34,440 nt of DNA from an uncultured Mediterraneibacter sp. (GCA_944381125.1 CALWKB010000021.1:1-34440), one strand, 5' to 3'. Numbered from the stretch's first letter, positions 15,695 to 23,905 are shown. Numbers and translations are program-made. The notes: a model not told the origin generated them from the sequence alone.

Positions 15695-16409
15695 TTTTAC
15701 TGAATATTTCTCCAATGGGGGCGGCAATGCTCAGTTCAGCCTGAACTGTCTTTGCCGTCTCTGATTTATTTATTACTACAAGGTGCCTGCCGCTGAAATA
15801 ATCTATAAATCCTGCCGCCGGATAAACAACAAGGGAAGTGCCGCCGATAATCAGCGTATCCGCCGCTGCAATAGCTTCCACGGCTCCCCTGATGGTCTTT
15901 GAATCAAGACCCTCCTCATAGAGCACTACATCAGGCTTAATCATGCCCCCGCACTCGCAGCGGGGAATCCCGGAAGAATGTTTTACATAATCCGCGTCAT
16001 AAAATCTGCCGCATTTCATACAGTAATTCCTGTGTATGCTTCCGTGCAGCTCATAGACGGTTCTGCTGCCCGCCGCCTGGTGGAGCCCGTCGATATTCTG
16101 AGTCACTACTGCAGCAAGTCTGCCCGCCTGCTCAAGCTCCGCCAGCTTATAGTGCGCCGGATTTGGCTTTGCGTCAGTTATCATCATCTTTTCTTTATAA
16201 AACTCATAAAACGCTTCCGGATACTGCATAAAAAAACTATGGCTTACCACCTGTTCAGGAGAATATTTATATTTCTGATGGTAGATCCCGTCCGCGCTTC
16301 TGAAATCCGGGATGCCGCTTTCCGTAGACACTCCGGCTCCTCCGAAAAATACAATCCGGCTGCTGTCGTCTATAATTTCCTGAAGTTTCTCCGTTTCCTT
16401 TTCATACAT
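15681..16409 (-). CDS. NAD-dependent protein deacetylase, SIR2 family (sirtuin)
   Basis: 242 residues. NAD-binding GAGVSTESGIPDFRS (24-38), TQNIDGLH (103-110), catalytic His in ELHGSIH (H122) and a four-cysteine zinc site C130/C133/C151/C153. Sirtuins remove acetyl or other acyl groups from lysine using NAD; in bacteria acetyl-CoA synthetase is the classic target. The ATG at 16409 has AGGAGG 9 nt upstream; an in-frame TTG at 16415 is too close to that site. The 3' end overlaps the preceding plus-strand gene by 14 nt. Target unknown here. Confidence 0.93.
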   Translation of the reverse strand: MYEKETEKLQEIIDDSSRIVFFGGAGVSTESGIPDFRSADGIYHQKYKYSPEQVVSHSFFMQYPEAFYEFYKEKMMITDAKPNPAHYKLAELEQAGRLAAVVTQNIDGLHQAAGSRTVYELHGSIHRNYCMKCGRFYDADYVKHSSGIPRCECGGMIKPDVVLYEEGLDSKTIRGAVEAIAAADTLIIGGTSLVVYPAAGFIDYFSGRHLVVINKSETAKTVQAELSIAAPIGEIFSKIKVV

Positions 16410-16444
16410 TGCCAAACTCCTCCTTTCACTCCCGGCGTCTTATC

Positions 16445-17056
16445 TCAATCCGCCTTCAGATGTCCTCTTTCGATGTGCTTATCCATGATCTCAAGCATTT
16501 TCTCCCAGACTGTCGTTGATGTGTCAGGAATACGGGCGTTCCGTCTGCACACCTGCGATTTATGTACGCCGTGTTCTTCCCAGCTTTTCCCGTCAGATGC
16601 ATCGTTCAGCATAAGCGGTTGGAAATTATCCAGCAGATGCGCGTATTTTGCTTCAGCCGTCTCATACGCTTCAAATTCATCCCACAGCTCGCGCAGATAT
16701 TTTCCCTGATCTTCCGGCAGGATTCCGAAAATCCGGTCCGCGGCCTTTACTTCCCTCTCCCTTTTTGTCGCCGCACCTTCTGAATCATATGCATAAGTAT
16801 CGCCTGCGTCGATTTCCACCAGATCGTGAATCAGAACCATTATCATAACTTTTCCAAGATCAGCGTCTTCTTTCATGTGTTCTTTCAGGAGCACCGCCGC
16901 CAGTGCCAGATGCCAGGAATGTTCGGCGTCGTTTTCCTTGCGCTTTCCGTCCGCCAGATATGTCTGTCTGAAGATATTCTTTACTTTATCGACTTCCGTC
17001 AGAAACGCGATCTGTTTTTCCAGACGCATCTTTTTATCCGTACTGCTCTTTTCCAT
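16445..17056 (-). CDS. HD domain phosphohydrolase (YfbR/HDDC2-like, probable 5'-deoxynucleotidase)
   Basis: About 203 residues. Metal-binding residues of an HD domain are visible: AEHSWHLAL, then VLIHDLVEIDAGDTYAYD, the HD pair followed by the E-x-x-x-G-D motif of the PF13023 (HD_3) family, whose members dephosphorylate deoxynucleoside monophosphates. The start is uncertain: the ATG at 17092 overlaps the promoter's TATAAT, so it cannot be used, and the ATG at 17056 with an upstream GAAGGG is favoured over 17068. It lies 35 nt upstream of the sirtuin gene and probably shares its transcript. Confidence 0.82.
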   Translation of the reverse strand: MEKSSTDKKMRLEKQIAFLTEVDKVKNIFRQTYLADGKRKENDAEHSWHLALAAVLLKEHMKEDADLGKVMIMVLIHDLVEIDAGDTYAYDSEGAATKREREVKAADRIFGILPEDQGKYLRELWDEFEAYETAEAKYAHLLDNFQPLMLNDASDGKSWEEHGVHKSQVCRRNARIPDTSTTVWEKMLEIMDKHIERGHLKAD

Positions 17057-17090
17057 AAAAGTGATCATCCCTTCTTTTTCTTTCTCCCTC

Positions 17091-17096
17091 ATTATA
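17091..17096 (-). promoter_or_regulatory. -10 box of the HD hydrolase-sirtuin transcript
   Basis: Perfect TATAAT (17096-17091) with TGC directly before it (extended -10). Expected start near 17084. It overlaps the first possible ATG of the HD gene and thereby decides for a downstream start. Confidence 0.6.
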
Positions 17097-17114
17097 GCAC
17101 ATATCCGATATAAA

Positions 17115-17156
17115 GAATCCCCGCGTTCAGGATGTTTTCCTGATCCGCGGGGATTC
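17115..17156 (-). terminator. Intrinsic terminator after the histone-like gene
   Basis: GAATCCCCGCG (17115-17125) pairs with CGCGGGGATTC (17146-17156), and inside it TCAGGA pairs with TCCTGA, giving a very stable long hairpin. On the minus strand it is followed by TTTATAT. It lies 17 nt after the stop of the lysine/alanine-rich gene. Confidence 0.75.
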
Positions 17157-17173
17157 GCTTTCTTTTGCAGTTT

Positions 17174-17674
17174 TTACAGTTCTACCTTTCCGGTTGTATC
17201 ACCGTTTACTACATAGTAAGCCGCTGACTCTTCCGGTTTCAGATAAATCTTTACGTCTTTCATATCGCCGACTTTGTTTTTAAGTACTTTTGTCCAGATC
17301 TCTTTTACTTTCTGGAAGATCTCTTTTTCCGTGTACTCTTTGCCTGCGAACTGAAGGAACATCTCTGTTTTAACTTCAGCCTTCTTTGCCGGAGCTTTCT
17401 TTGCTGCCGGTTTCTTTGCTGCCGCTTTCTTAGCCGGAGCCTTTGTCTCAGCTGTCTTTGTTTCTGTCTTCTCCTCAGGTGTATCTACTAAAACTGCTGC
17501 TTTTGTCTCCAGCTTCTTTGTTGTATCCTTCTTTGTCTCGATTGCTTTGGCCGGAGTTTTCTCCGCCTTTGCCGTTTCTTTAACCTCAGCCGCCGGCTTT
17601 GCCGCCGCTTTTTTTACTTCAGCCTCCGGTTTTACTGCTGCCTTTGCTGTTGAAGATGCTTTTTTTACTGCCAT
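17174..17674 (-). CDS. Lys/Ala-rich histone-H1-like protein with C-terminal DUF6465-type domain
   Basis: 166 residues in two parts. Residues 1 to about 103 are low complexity, made of Ala, Lys, Pro and Thr with AKKAAAKKPAAKKAPAKK near the end, like the tails of eukaryotic H1 and of some bacterial nucleoid proteins. Residues about 105-166 form a compact domain (MFLQFAGKEYTEKEIFQKV onward, ending in YYVVNGDTTGKVEL) that resembles DUF6465 of Lachnospiraceae; the function of this domain is not established. The basic tail suggests nucleic-acid binding. Start chosen at the ATG 17674 with AGGAGGG 8 nt upstream, rather than 17731. Own promoter and own terminator, so a single-gene unit. Confidence 0.75.
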   Translation of the reverse strand: MAVKKASSTAKAAVKPEAEVKKAAAKPAAEVKETAKAEKTPAKAIETKKDTTKKLETKAAVLVDTPEEKTETKTAETKAPAKKAAAKKPAAKKAPAKKAEVKTEMFLQFAGKEYTEKEIFQKVKEIWTKVLKNKVGDMKDVKIYLKPEESAAYYVVNGDTTGKVEL

Positions 17675-17719
17675 ACTTGTTTCCCTCCTAAAATAAATCC
17701 AACCAAGTATTTTTTGCTT

Positions 17720-17743
17720 CCGGCATTTCATTTTAAATACCGG
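17720..17743 (-). promoter_or_regulatory. 5'-UTR hairpin of the histone-like gene
   Basis: On the minus strand CCGGTATTT (17743-17735) pairs with AAATGCCGG (17728-17720), with one G-U pair and a 6-nt loop, in the roughly 105-nt leader. No U-tract follows, so it is not a terminator; it may influence stability or translation. Confidence 0.4.
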
Positions 17744-17784
17744 AGCCGTTTAAACCTCATCTTATTCCTCAAAGTTCCAATGGG

Positions 17785-17813
17785 ATTGTACATCATTTTT
17801 CCGCATACGTCAA
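17785..17813 (-). promoter_or_regulatory. Promoter of the histone-like gene
   Basis: TTGACG (17813-17808), 17 nt, TACAAT (17790-17785): a near-consensus sigma-A promoter placed directly after fabT. Confidence 0.8.
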
Positions 17814-17825
17814 ATTTTTTATTTT

Positions 17826-18284
17826 TTAATCTTCTTTAATATTTTTTTGATTATATCCTCTGAAAAAATCTGACAGGCTGTGAAGCGTTTTTATCAGCAC
17901 CGGTATTTCATTTTCATCGAGATTTTCCAACACTGTTTCCGTCATTTTTCTGTGATATTCCTTGTGATGTTCATATGCTTTTTTCCCCTTCTGAGTCAGC
18001 CGGATAAAAACAACTCTCCGGTCTTCGTCACTGCGTTTTCTCACCACATATTTTTTATTAACAAGACTGTTAATCGAAGTTGTAAGAGATCCTGCGGTTA
18101 TGCCAAGCTTTTTTGCAACCGATGACATCGTATTTTCTCCTGAAAGACCGATGGCCTCAATAATGTGCATATCATTGTTGGTTATATCCCCAAACTCTTC
18201 TGTTATAATTGCTTCTTCTTCCAGTTTCAGTATTTCATTAAAGAGATTGACCAGAACATCATTGATCGTTTCATATGCGTCCAC
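17826..18284 (-). CDS. fabT: MarR family regulator, FabT-like fatty-acid synthesis repressor
   Basis: 152 residues. Winged helix-turn-helix of the MarR family: MSSVAKKLGITAGSLTTSINSLVNKKYVVRKR in segments (TMSSVAKKLGITAGSL, then SLVNKKYV) and the wing DEDRRVVFIRLTQKGKKAYE. In streptococci and relatives FabT with acyl-ACP represses the fab operon. Here it is the last gene of that operon instead of near its start. The start is GTG at 18284 with AAAGGAG 8 nt upstream; the in-frame TTG at 18308 lies before that site. A matching FabT-type palindrome overlaps the fabH promoter. No terminator is visible after it. Confidence 0.85.
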   Translation of the reverse strand: MDAYETINDVLVNLFNEILKLEEEAIITEEFGDITNNDMHIIEAIGLSGENTMSSVAKKLGITAGSLTTSINSLVNKKYVVRKRSDEDRRVVFIRLTQKGKKAYEHHKEYHRKMTETVLENLDENEIPVLIKTLHSLSDFFRGYNQKNIKED

Positions 18285-18300
18285 CGATTTGTCTCCTTTC

Positions 18301-19353
18301 TCAGACAAACAACGATTGTATTACATCGCTTACTTTCTCTATTTTATCTGATTTGTATGCCTTTGCCCCGCAGAACAGAAGTCCTTTTTCTATATTCCCT
18401 TTTACTGCTTCTATAAGGCTGTCCGTAATACAGTACGGAATCTGGGACGGACTGCATTTCGCAAGGCATCCGTGACAGGGGGTGTGACCGATCTTTTCCC
18501 CGCTCATCACACGTTTCATCATAGGATTTATGATTGCTCTTCCGGGCATTCCGACCGGGCTTTTTACGATCTGGATATCTTCTTTTGAAGCGTTAATATA
18601 CGCCTCTTTATAACGGATGTCCGCGTCGCACTCTTCTGTTGTGACAAATCTTGTAGCCACCTGCACGCCGTCGGCGCCAAGCGCCATTACCTTTCTGACA
18701 TCTTCACTGTCGTAAATGCCTCCTGCCACAACAACGGGTATCTGAACCTGATATTTTTCTCCGTAACTCTTCACTGTGGAAATAATCTTTTTTATTTCCT
18801 CGCCGTAGGATTCTTCCGTATAACCGGACAGTTCCTCCCTCTGAAACCCCAGGTGTCCTCCGGCCAGAGGCCCTTCTATCACCACAAGGTCGGCGGTCCT
18901 TTTGTATTTTCTGTCCCAGTATTTCAGAATTACTTTTGCGGATCTGTCCGTAGACACGATGGGCGCGATTTTCACGGAGCTTTCTCCTGTAAGCGCCGGC
19001 AGTTCTGTCGGAAGTCCCGCGCCGCAGATTATAATATCTGCGCCCGCCTTTACAGCGGCTTTTACATGGGCCGCGTATTCTTTAAGCGCCGTCATTATAT
19101 TGTAACCGATGATTCCGTCAGGGGAAATTTTTCTGGCCTTTTTCATCTCGCCCTCAATGGCCCGCAGATTCGCCTCAGCCGGATTTCTGTCAAAATCCGG
19201 TTCTCTGTAACCGATCTGCGCGGTGGATATAATTCCTATTCCGCCTTCCTTTGCCACTGAACCGGCAAGACGTCCAAGGCTGACCCCTACTCCCATTCCG
19301 CCCTGTATAAGCGGGAATCTGGTAATCTTTTCACCTATTTTAAGATTTTTCAT
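18301..19353 (-). CDS. FabK/nitronate monooxygenase-like flavoenzyme (2-nitropropane dioxygenase family)
   Basis: 350 residues, FMN-dependent TIM barrel. Visible: PLIQGGMGVGVS near the N-terminus, ADIIICGAGLPTELP, VIEGPLAGGHLG, VVVAGGIYDSEDVRKVMALGADGVQVATRF (glycine and phosphate-binding parts). It is related to FabK but differs in having a C-terminal cysteine cluster, PCHGCLAKCSPSQIPYC, not seen in the operon's FabK. Proteins of this type are nitronate monooxygenases or uncharacterised oxidoreductases at the ends of fab operons. The ATG at 19353 with GAGG 5 nt upstream is chosen. It lies between accDA and fabT. Substrate unknown. Confidence 0.8.
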   Translation of the reverse strand: MKNLKIGEKITRFPLIQGGMGVGVSLGRLAGSVAKEGGIGIISTAQIGYREPDFDRNPAEANLRAIEGEMKKARKISPDGIIGYNIMTALKEYAAHVKAAVKAGADIIICGAGLPTELPALTGESSVKIAPIVSTDRSAKVILKYWDRKYKRTADLVVIEGPLAGGHLGFQREELSGYTEESYGEEIKKIISTVKSYGEKYQVQIPVVVAGGIYDSEDVRKVMALGADGVQVATRFVTTEECDADIRYKEAYINASKEDIQIVKSPVGMPGRAIINPMMKRVMSGEKIGHTPCHGCLAKCSPSQIPYCITDSLIEAVKGNIEKGLLFCGAKAYKSDKIEKVSDVIQSLFV

Positions 19354-19443
19354 GTTAGCCTCACATTTCATCCGGTCTGCAGCCTCCTGCCCGGCCTGCC
19401 GTTTACTGCATGGTCCGCAGGTTCTTTCCGGCTGCTTTTCAGT

Positions 19444-21144
19444 CTAAATATTCCGAAATCTCCGGTATCTTCTTTCTGTCAGTTCTTCCGGACTCATTAC
19501 CGTATATTTTTCAAGGAAATCCATTATCTGAACTTCCAGTTCCACACTTATAGGTTCCATAGTCTCCCGTGTAAACTCTTCTGGTTCCGGGATTACCTGC
19601 TCTACTATTCCAAGCCGTTTCAGGTCGTCTGCCGTCAGCTTCATCACTTCGGCCGCTTCCGCCGCGCGTTTGCTGTCTTTCCAGAGAATACTGGCAAAAC
19701 CTTCCGGCGAAAGAACAGAATAAATAGCGTTTTCAAGCATCCAGACTTCATCTGCCACTGCCATGGCAAGCGCGCCGCCGCTACCGCCTTCTCCGATCAC
19801 GACAGAGAGTACGGGAACTTTCAGTCCTGAAAGTTCATACAGATTGCGCGCGATAGCCTCGCCCTGTCCTCTCTCCTCCGCTTCCAGTCCGCAGAACGCG
19901 CCCGGAGTATCAACAAAGCAGATCACCGGTCGTCCGAACTTCTCTGCCTGCTTCATCAGTCGCAGCGCTTTTCTGTATCCATCCGGCGAAGGCATGGCAA
20001 AGTTTCTGTCCAGATTTTCCTTTGTCGTCTTTCCTTTAGACTGTGCGATTACTGTTACAGGCATACCGTGGAAACGGGCAATCCCTCCTGTAACCGCATG
20101 GTCATCTTTAAAATATCTGTCTCCGTGGAATTCCATAAAATCATCAAAAAGCGTTTCGATATAATCTGTTCCGACAGGACGGTTTTTCTTTCTGGAGATC
20201 TGGACGCGGTCCCAGGCGCTCATTTCTCTTTCGGCATCCGCGAACCCTGCATTCATTCTGCCGGCCGCTTTCACGTCAGTATCTGCGAATCCTTTTTCGG
20301 CATGCATCTTAAGAATCCGGCCCAGCACCTCCTTCATCTCTTCCCGTTCTACGATCCGGTCGACAAATCCATGCTCGACAAGAAACTCTGCTCTCTGAAA
20401 TCCTTTCGGAAGTTTCTGTCCGATTGTCTGCTCGATTACTCTCGGCCCGGCAAATCCGATCAGAGCCTTCGGCTCCGCAAGAATGATGTCGCCCAGCATG
20501 GCAAAACTTGCCGTTACTCCTCCGGTTGTAGGATCTGTCAGAACGGAAATGTACAGGAGTCCCTCGTCGCTGTGGCGCTTCAGGGCCGCCGAAGTCTTTG
20601 CCATCTGCATCAGTGAAACAATTCCCTCCTGCATCCGCGCGCCTCCGGAACATGCGAAAATAATTACCGGAAGTTTCTCTTCCGTCGCGCGCTCCACCGC
20701 CCGCGCAATTTTTTCGCCTACAATATGTCCCATGCTGGCCATCATAAACCGTCCGTCGCAGATTCCGAGCACAACGGGATTTCCGTTTATGGAGGCCTTT
20801 CCTGTCACAATCGCCTCATTCAGACGGGTGCGCTCTTTGAGACTCTCCACCTTTTCTTCATATCCTTTAAAATCAAGCGGATTGACAAATTCCATCTCTT
20901 TGTCCCACTCTTCAAAGGAGCCTTCATCCGCGATCATCTCTACACGGCGGTAGGCATGTACGCGGAAATATCCGCCGCATTTCGGACAGATATAGTAGCC
21001 GTTCTTCACGTCCTCCGCGATAATCGCGGCGCCGCATTTATTGCATTTTCGCATCAGCCCCTGCGGGACTTCCGGTCTGGCGCTTTTCAGTGCAATGTAA
21101 TGCTGACGGCTGCTTGTTTTTTTAAACATATTCTGTAATTTCAT
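19444..21144 (-). CDS. accDA: Acetyl-CoA carboxylase carboxyltransferase, fused beta (AccD) and alpha (AccA) subunits
   Basis: 566 residues. The N-terminal half is AccD with a zinc ribbon C34/C37/C53/C56, [18 protein letters not shown] and the [14 protein letters not shown] segment. The AccA half begins near residue 308 ([15 protein letters not shown]), with [16 protein letters not shown] and [14 protein letters not shown] later. The enzyme transfers the carboxyl group from biotin on AccB to acetyl-CoA, giving malonyl-CoA. No stop, frameshift or second ribosome site lies at the joint, so this is a true single chain; AccA and AccD are separate genes in most bacteria. ATG at 21144 with GGAGG 9 nt upstream. 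Confidence 0.94.
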   Translation of the reverse strand: MKLQNMFKKTSSRQHYIALKSARPEVPQGLMRKCNKCGAAIIAEDVKNGYYICPKCGGYFRVHAYRRVEMIADEGSFEEWDKEMEFVNPLDFKGYEEKVESLKERTRLNEAIVTGKASINGNPVVLGICDGRFMMASMGHIVGEKIARAVERATEEKLPVIIFACSGGARMQEGIVSLMQMAKTSAALKRHSDEGLLYISVLTDPTTGGVTASFAMLGDIILAEPKALIGFAGPRVIEQTIGQKLPKGFQRAEFLVEHGFVDRIVEREEMKEVLGRILKMHAEKGFADTDVKAAGRMNAGFADAEREMSAWDRVQISRKKNRPVGTDYIETLFDDFMEFHGDRYFKDDHAVTGGIARFHGMPVTVIAQSKGKTTKENLDRNFAMPSPDGYRKALRLMKQAEKFGRPVICFVDTPGAFCGLEAEERGQGEAIARNLYELSGLKVPVLSVVIGEGGSGGALAMAVADEVWMLENAIYSVLSPEGFASILWKDSKRAAEAAEVMKLTADDLKRLGIVEQVIPEPEEFTRETMEPISVELEVQIMDFLEKYTVMSPEELTERRYRRFRNI

Positions 21145-21187
21145 TTGAGATTACCTCCAAAAAAGGGATCCGGAACTTCCCGAAAGG

Positions 21188-21232
21188 GTCCTGACCCCTT
21201 TGAAAAAGTGCCTGACCCCTTTTGGTCAATTC
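21188..21232. repeat. Short REP-like direct repeat between accC and accDA
   Basis: The 12-mer CCTGACCCCTTT occurs at 21190-21201 and 21211-21222 (21-nt period); the first copy is preceded by GGGT so that GGGTC/GACCC forms a small hairpin. On the minus strand the core reads AAAGGGGTCAGG twice. Similar GGGGTCAGG repeats occur as interspersed elements in many bacteria. Here it lies in the 98-nt gap ahead of accDA. Confidence 0.5.
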
Positions 21233-21242
21233 TTCTGACAAC

Positions 21243-22577
21243 CTACATTTTTTCTATGAACTCAATATCAATATTTCCTGACACAAAATCCGGATGATTC
21301 AGTATTTCATACTGATAATCCACGTTTGTATCAATTCCCTCTATAATTACTTCTCCAAGAGCGCTGCGCATCTTGCGGATAGCCTCATTCCTGTTTTTGG
21401 CATGAACGATCAGCTTTGCCAGCATGGAATCGTAATATGGAGGCACCGTATAGCCGCTGTAAATTGCCGCGTCAATACGCACTCCCTTTCCGCCGGGCAG
21501 ATACATATCGGTAATTGTTCCCGGCGACGGACGGAAATTCTTTTCCGGATTTTCCGCGTTGATACGGCATTCAATGGCATGTCCTGTTATGTGAACATCT
21601 TCCTGGCTGTAGCTGAGCGGTCTCCCGTCTGCAATACGGATCTGTTCCTTGACAAGATCAATTCCCGTAACCCATTCGGTTACCGGATGCTCTACCTGAA
21701 TCCTCGTGTTCATTTCCATGAAATAGAAATTTTCGTTCTTTTCCAGGAGGAACTCAATCGTACCGGCATTGGTATAATTCGCCGCTTTTGCCGCCTTTAC
21801 CGCCGCCTCTCCCATCTTCTGCCGGAGCTGTGGGGTGAGCGCGGCTGACGGAGATTCCTCTATCATCTTCTGGTGATTTCTCTGAATGGAGCAGTCTCTT
21901 TCTCCCAGATGGATCACATTGCCATGCTCGTCCGCCAGAATCTGGAATTCGATGTGCCGCGGATGCTGTACAAAATGTTCTATATACATGGTATTATCGC
22001 CAAAAGCCATCTGCGTCTCTTTCTGAGCGGTCTTGAAACTGTTTTCAAACTCTTCCGGCGTCTCGGCGACGCGCATTCCCTTTCCGCCTCCGCCCAGAGC
22101 AGCCTTTACGATAACCGGATAGCCGATCTCCGCCGCGATCTTTGCTCCCGTCTCAGCGTCATATACCGGATCCTTGCTTCCCGGAATTACCGGTACGCCT
22201 GCCGCGACCATAGTGTTTCTGGCCTCTGCTTTATTACCGAGTTTCCGGATTACATCTGAATTCGGTCCGATAAATGTAATATTGCACTGCTCGCACAATT
22301 CCGCGAATTTACTGTTTTCCGACAGAAATCCGAATCCCGGATGAATCGCGTCCGCGCCGGATACCAGTGTTGCGCTGATAATATTCTGCATATTCAGATA
22401 GCTTTCTGAAGACGGCGCCGGCCCGATGCATATGGCCTCGTCCGCCAGCTGCGTATGCAGCGCTTCTTTGTCAGCTTCCGAATACACAGCAACCGTCTCA
22501 ATCCCCATCTCGCGGCATGCCCGGATAATGCGGACTGCTATTTCGCCGCGGTTTGCAATCAATACCTTTCCAATCAT
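21243..22577 (-). CDS. accC: Acetyl-CoA carboxylase, biotin carboxylase subunit
   Basis: 444 residues. Typical marks: MIGKVLIANRGEIAVRII at the start, HPGFGFLSEN, ATP-grasp GGGGKGMRV, EHFVQHPRHIEFQILAD, ERDCSIQRNHQKMIEESP and MEMNTRIQVEHPVTEW with the catalytic ExxxRxQVEH. It carboxylates the biotin of AccB with ATP and bicarbonate. It starts 7 nt after the fabZ stop. Complete, with usual length. Identification is firm. Confidence 0.96.
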   Translation of the reverse strand: MIGKVLIANRGEIAVRIIRACREMGIETVAVYSEADKEALHTQLADEAICIGPAPSSESYLNMQNIISATLVSGADAIHPGFGFLSENSKFAELCEQCNITFIGPNSDVIRKLGNKAEARNTMVAAGVPVIPGSKDPVYDAETGAKIAAEIGYPVIVKAALGGGGKGMRVAETPEEFENSFKTAQKETQMAFGDNTMYIEHFVQHPRHIEFQILADEHGNVIHLGERDCSIQRNHQKMIEESPSAALTPQLRQKMGEAAVKAAKAANYTNAGTIEFLLEKNENFYFMEMNTRIQVEHPVTEWVTGIDLVKEQIRIADGRPLSYSQEDVHITGHAIECRINAENPEKNFRPSPGTITDMYLPGGKGVRIDAAIYSGYTVPPYYDSMLAKLIVHAKNRNEAIRKMRSALGEVIIEGIDTNVDYQYEILNHPDFVSGNIDIEFIEKM

Positions 22578-22584
22578 CTCTGCA

Positions 22585-23016
22585 CTATTCTCCTACCATA
22601 AACGTCAGCTCCGCGCTGACAACAACTTTTCCATTGACAGAAGCAACCGCCTCTCCCACGCCTACAGGTCCTTTGCGCTTGATGATCTTCGTCTCAAGCT
22701 TCAGAGTATCTCCCGGAAATACCATTCCTTTGAAACGGCATTTCTGTACTCCTCCGAAAAACGCAATCTTTCCTTTATTCTCGGGAACGCTTAAAATTGC
22801 GACAGCTCCGGCCTGCGCCAGGGCCTCGAGAATCAGCACGCCGGGCATAACCGCTTTCTGCGGGAAATGACCTCTGAAAAAATCTTCTCTGTAAGTTACG
22901 CATTTGTAGCCCACCGCAAATTCACCCGGTTCAAAATCCTCGATTCTGTCAAGGAGAAGAAATGGATGTCTGTGGGGGATGATCTCCTGGATCTGTTCTA
23001 TATTTAAACTGTTCAT
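22585..23016 (-). CDS. fabZ: 3-hydroxyacyl-ACP dehydratase FabZ
   Basis: 143 residues, hot-dog fold. Catalytic pair H50 in FFRGHFPQK and E64 in [25 protein letters not shown] near the N-terminus. It removes water from 3-hydroxyacyl-ACP in each elongation cycle. No FabN/FabA-like partner for unsaturated acids is seen in this operon. An AGAGGTG ribosome site lies 8 nt before the ATG. It is separated from accB by a 385-nt repeat-bearing gap. Confidence 0.94.
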   Translation of the reverse strand: MNSLNIEQIQEIIPHRHPFLLLDRIEDFEPGEFAVGYKCVTYREDFFRGHFPQKAVMPGVLILEALAQAGAVAILSVPENKGKIAFFGGVQKCRFKGMVFPGDTLKLETKIIKRKGPVGVGEAVASVNGKVVVSAELTFMVGE

Positions 23017-23044
23017 TTTCTATGCACCTCTGTTCTTATTATGT

Positions 23045-23330
23045 AAGCAGCTTCTTTTCGCCATATGCCGCATGTGCTCCGTTTTCCGTCCGCCCATGCC
23101 AGCTCAAATCCGCTGCTTTGCAGCTCCTTTTCGCTGTATGGCTGCCGCCATATGCCGCATGTGCTCCGCTTTTCCGTCCGCCCATGCCAGCTCAAATCCG
23201 CTGCTTCGCAGCTCCTTTTCGCTGTATGGCTGCCGCCATATGTCGCATGTGCTCTGCCTTTCCGTCCGCACATGCCAGCTCAAATCCGCTGCTTCGCAGC
23301 TCCTTTTCGCTGTATGGCTGCCGCCATATG
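23045..23330. repeat. Tandem array of three 87-88 bp repeats (with partial flanking copies)
   Basis: Units start at CCATATG: 23061-23147 (87 bp), 23148-23235 (88 bp), 23236-23323 (88 bp); a partial copy precedes (23045-23060) and CCATATG begins again at 23324. Units 1 and 2 differ by one indel and one substitution, units 2 and 3 by four substitutions. Each holds two small hairpins, GCTGC-TTC-GCAGC and TATGGC-TGCC-GCCATA. Long open frames across it encode only repeated peptides and lack ribosome sites, so it is read as non-coding. It fills most of the accB-fabZ gap 23017-23401. Confidence 0.85.
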
Positions 23331-23390
23331 CCGGGATAAGATTTTGACCGCCCGCGGGCCAGCCCGCGCGATTCAAAATCTTATCCCGGC
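23330..23390. repeat. Long hairpin after accB, next to the tandem repeats
   Basis: An 18-bp perfect stem, GCCGGGATAAGATTTTGA (23330-23347) with its complement at 23373-23390. Inside the loop CGCGGGC (23353-23359) pairs with GCCCGCG (23362-23368). It begins 11 nt after the accB stop on the minus strand. No U-tract, so not a classical terminator; it could partly block transcription or protect the 3' end of an upstream mRNA piece. Confidence 0.8.
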
Positions 23391-23401
23391 GCATGTGCGG
23401 A

Positions 23402-23893
23402 CTAGCTGATGACAAAGAGTGGCTGTCCGTATTCTACTGCCTGTCCGTTTTCTACAAGTATTTCTGTTATGGTTCCTGTGAAATCGCTTTCGATTTCGTT
23501 CATCAGTTTCATTGCCTCTACGATTGCCAGTACCTGGCCTTCTTTTACACTGTCTCCGATCTTTACGAAAGGAGCCGCGTCTTCTGCCGGAGCCGCGTAG
23601 AATGTTCCAACCAGAGGTGATTTTACAATATTTCCCTTTACTTCTGCCTCTGCGGATGCTGCCGGGGCTGCTTCCACTGCCGGAGCGCTCACAGGCGCTG
23701 CCGCCGGAACCGGAGCCGGCCCGGCCGGCATTACTGCCGGAGCGACTGCGGGCATTGCCGGAGCCTGTACCTGAACAATTTTATCGCTTGTTTTTTTCAG
23801 GGAAAGCTTTACTCCGTCTTCTTCATATTTGAATTCTGTCAGTTCGGAATCTGAAACAGCCTTTACTAATTCCAATACCTGCTCAACTTTCAT
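23402..23893 (-). CDS. accB: Biotin carboxyl carrier protein of acetyl-CoA carboxylase
   Basis: 163 residues. N-terminal dimer region, then an Ala/Pro-rich flexible linker (about 40-85, PAMPAVAPAVMPAGPAPVPA), and the biotinyl domain with the biotin-accepting lysine in EAMKLMN (K129). It carries CO2 from AccC to the AccDA carboxyltransferase. The start ATG at 23893 has GAGGTG 6 nt upstream; the GTG at 23902 overlaps this site. It starts 12 nt after the fabF stop; a repeat-rich gap follows. Confidence 0.94.
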   Translation of the reverse strand: MKVEQVLELVKAVSDSELTEFKYEEDGVKLSLKKTSDKIVQVQAPAMPAVAPAVMPAGPAPVPAAAPVSAPAVEAAPAASAEAEVKGNIVKSPLVGTFYAAPAEDAAPFVKIGDSVKEGQVLAIVEAMKLMNEIESDFTGTITEILVENGQAVEYGQPLFVIS

Positions 23894-23905
23894 TGCACAC
23901 ACCTC

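Noticed and set aside
17068-17092. HD hydrolase start at 17092 or 17068
   Set aside because: 17092 overlaps the promoter -10 box and 17068 directly abuts the only ribosome site, leaving no spacing.
23045-23330. CRISPR array
   Set aside because: The units are contiguous 87-88 bp copies with no spacers between short repeats, and no cas genes are near.
23013-23415. Long open frames on both strands in the accB-fabZ gap
   Set aside because: They are produced by the 87-88 bp repeats, occur in several frames at once, lack ribosome sites and overlap a long hairpin.
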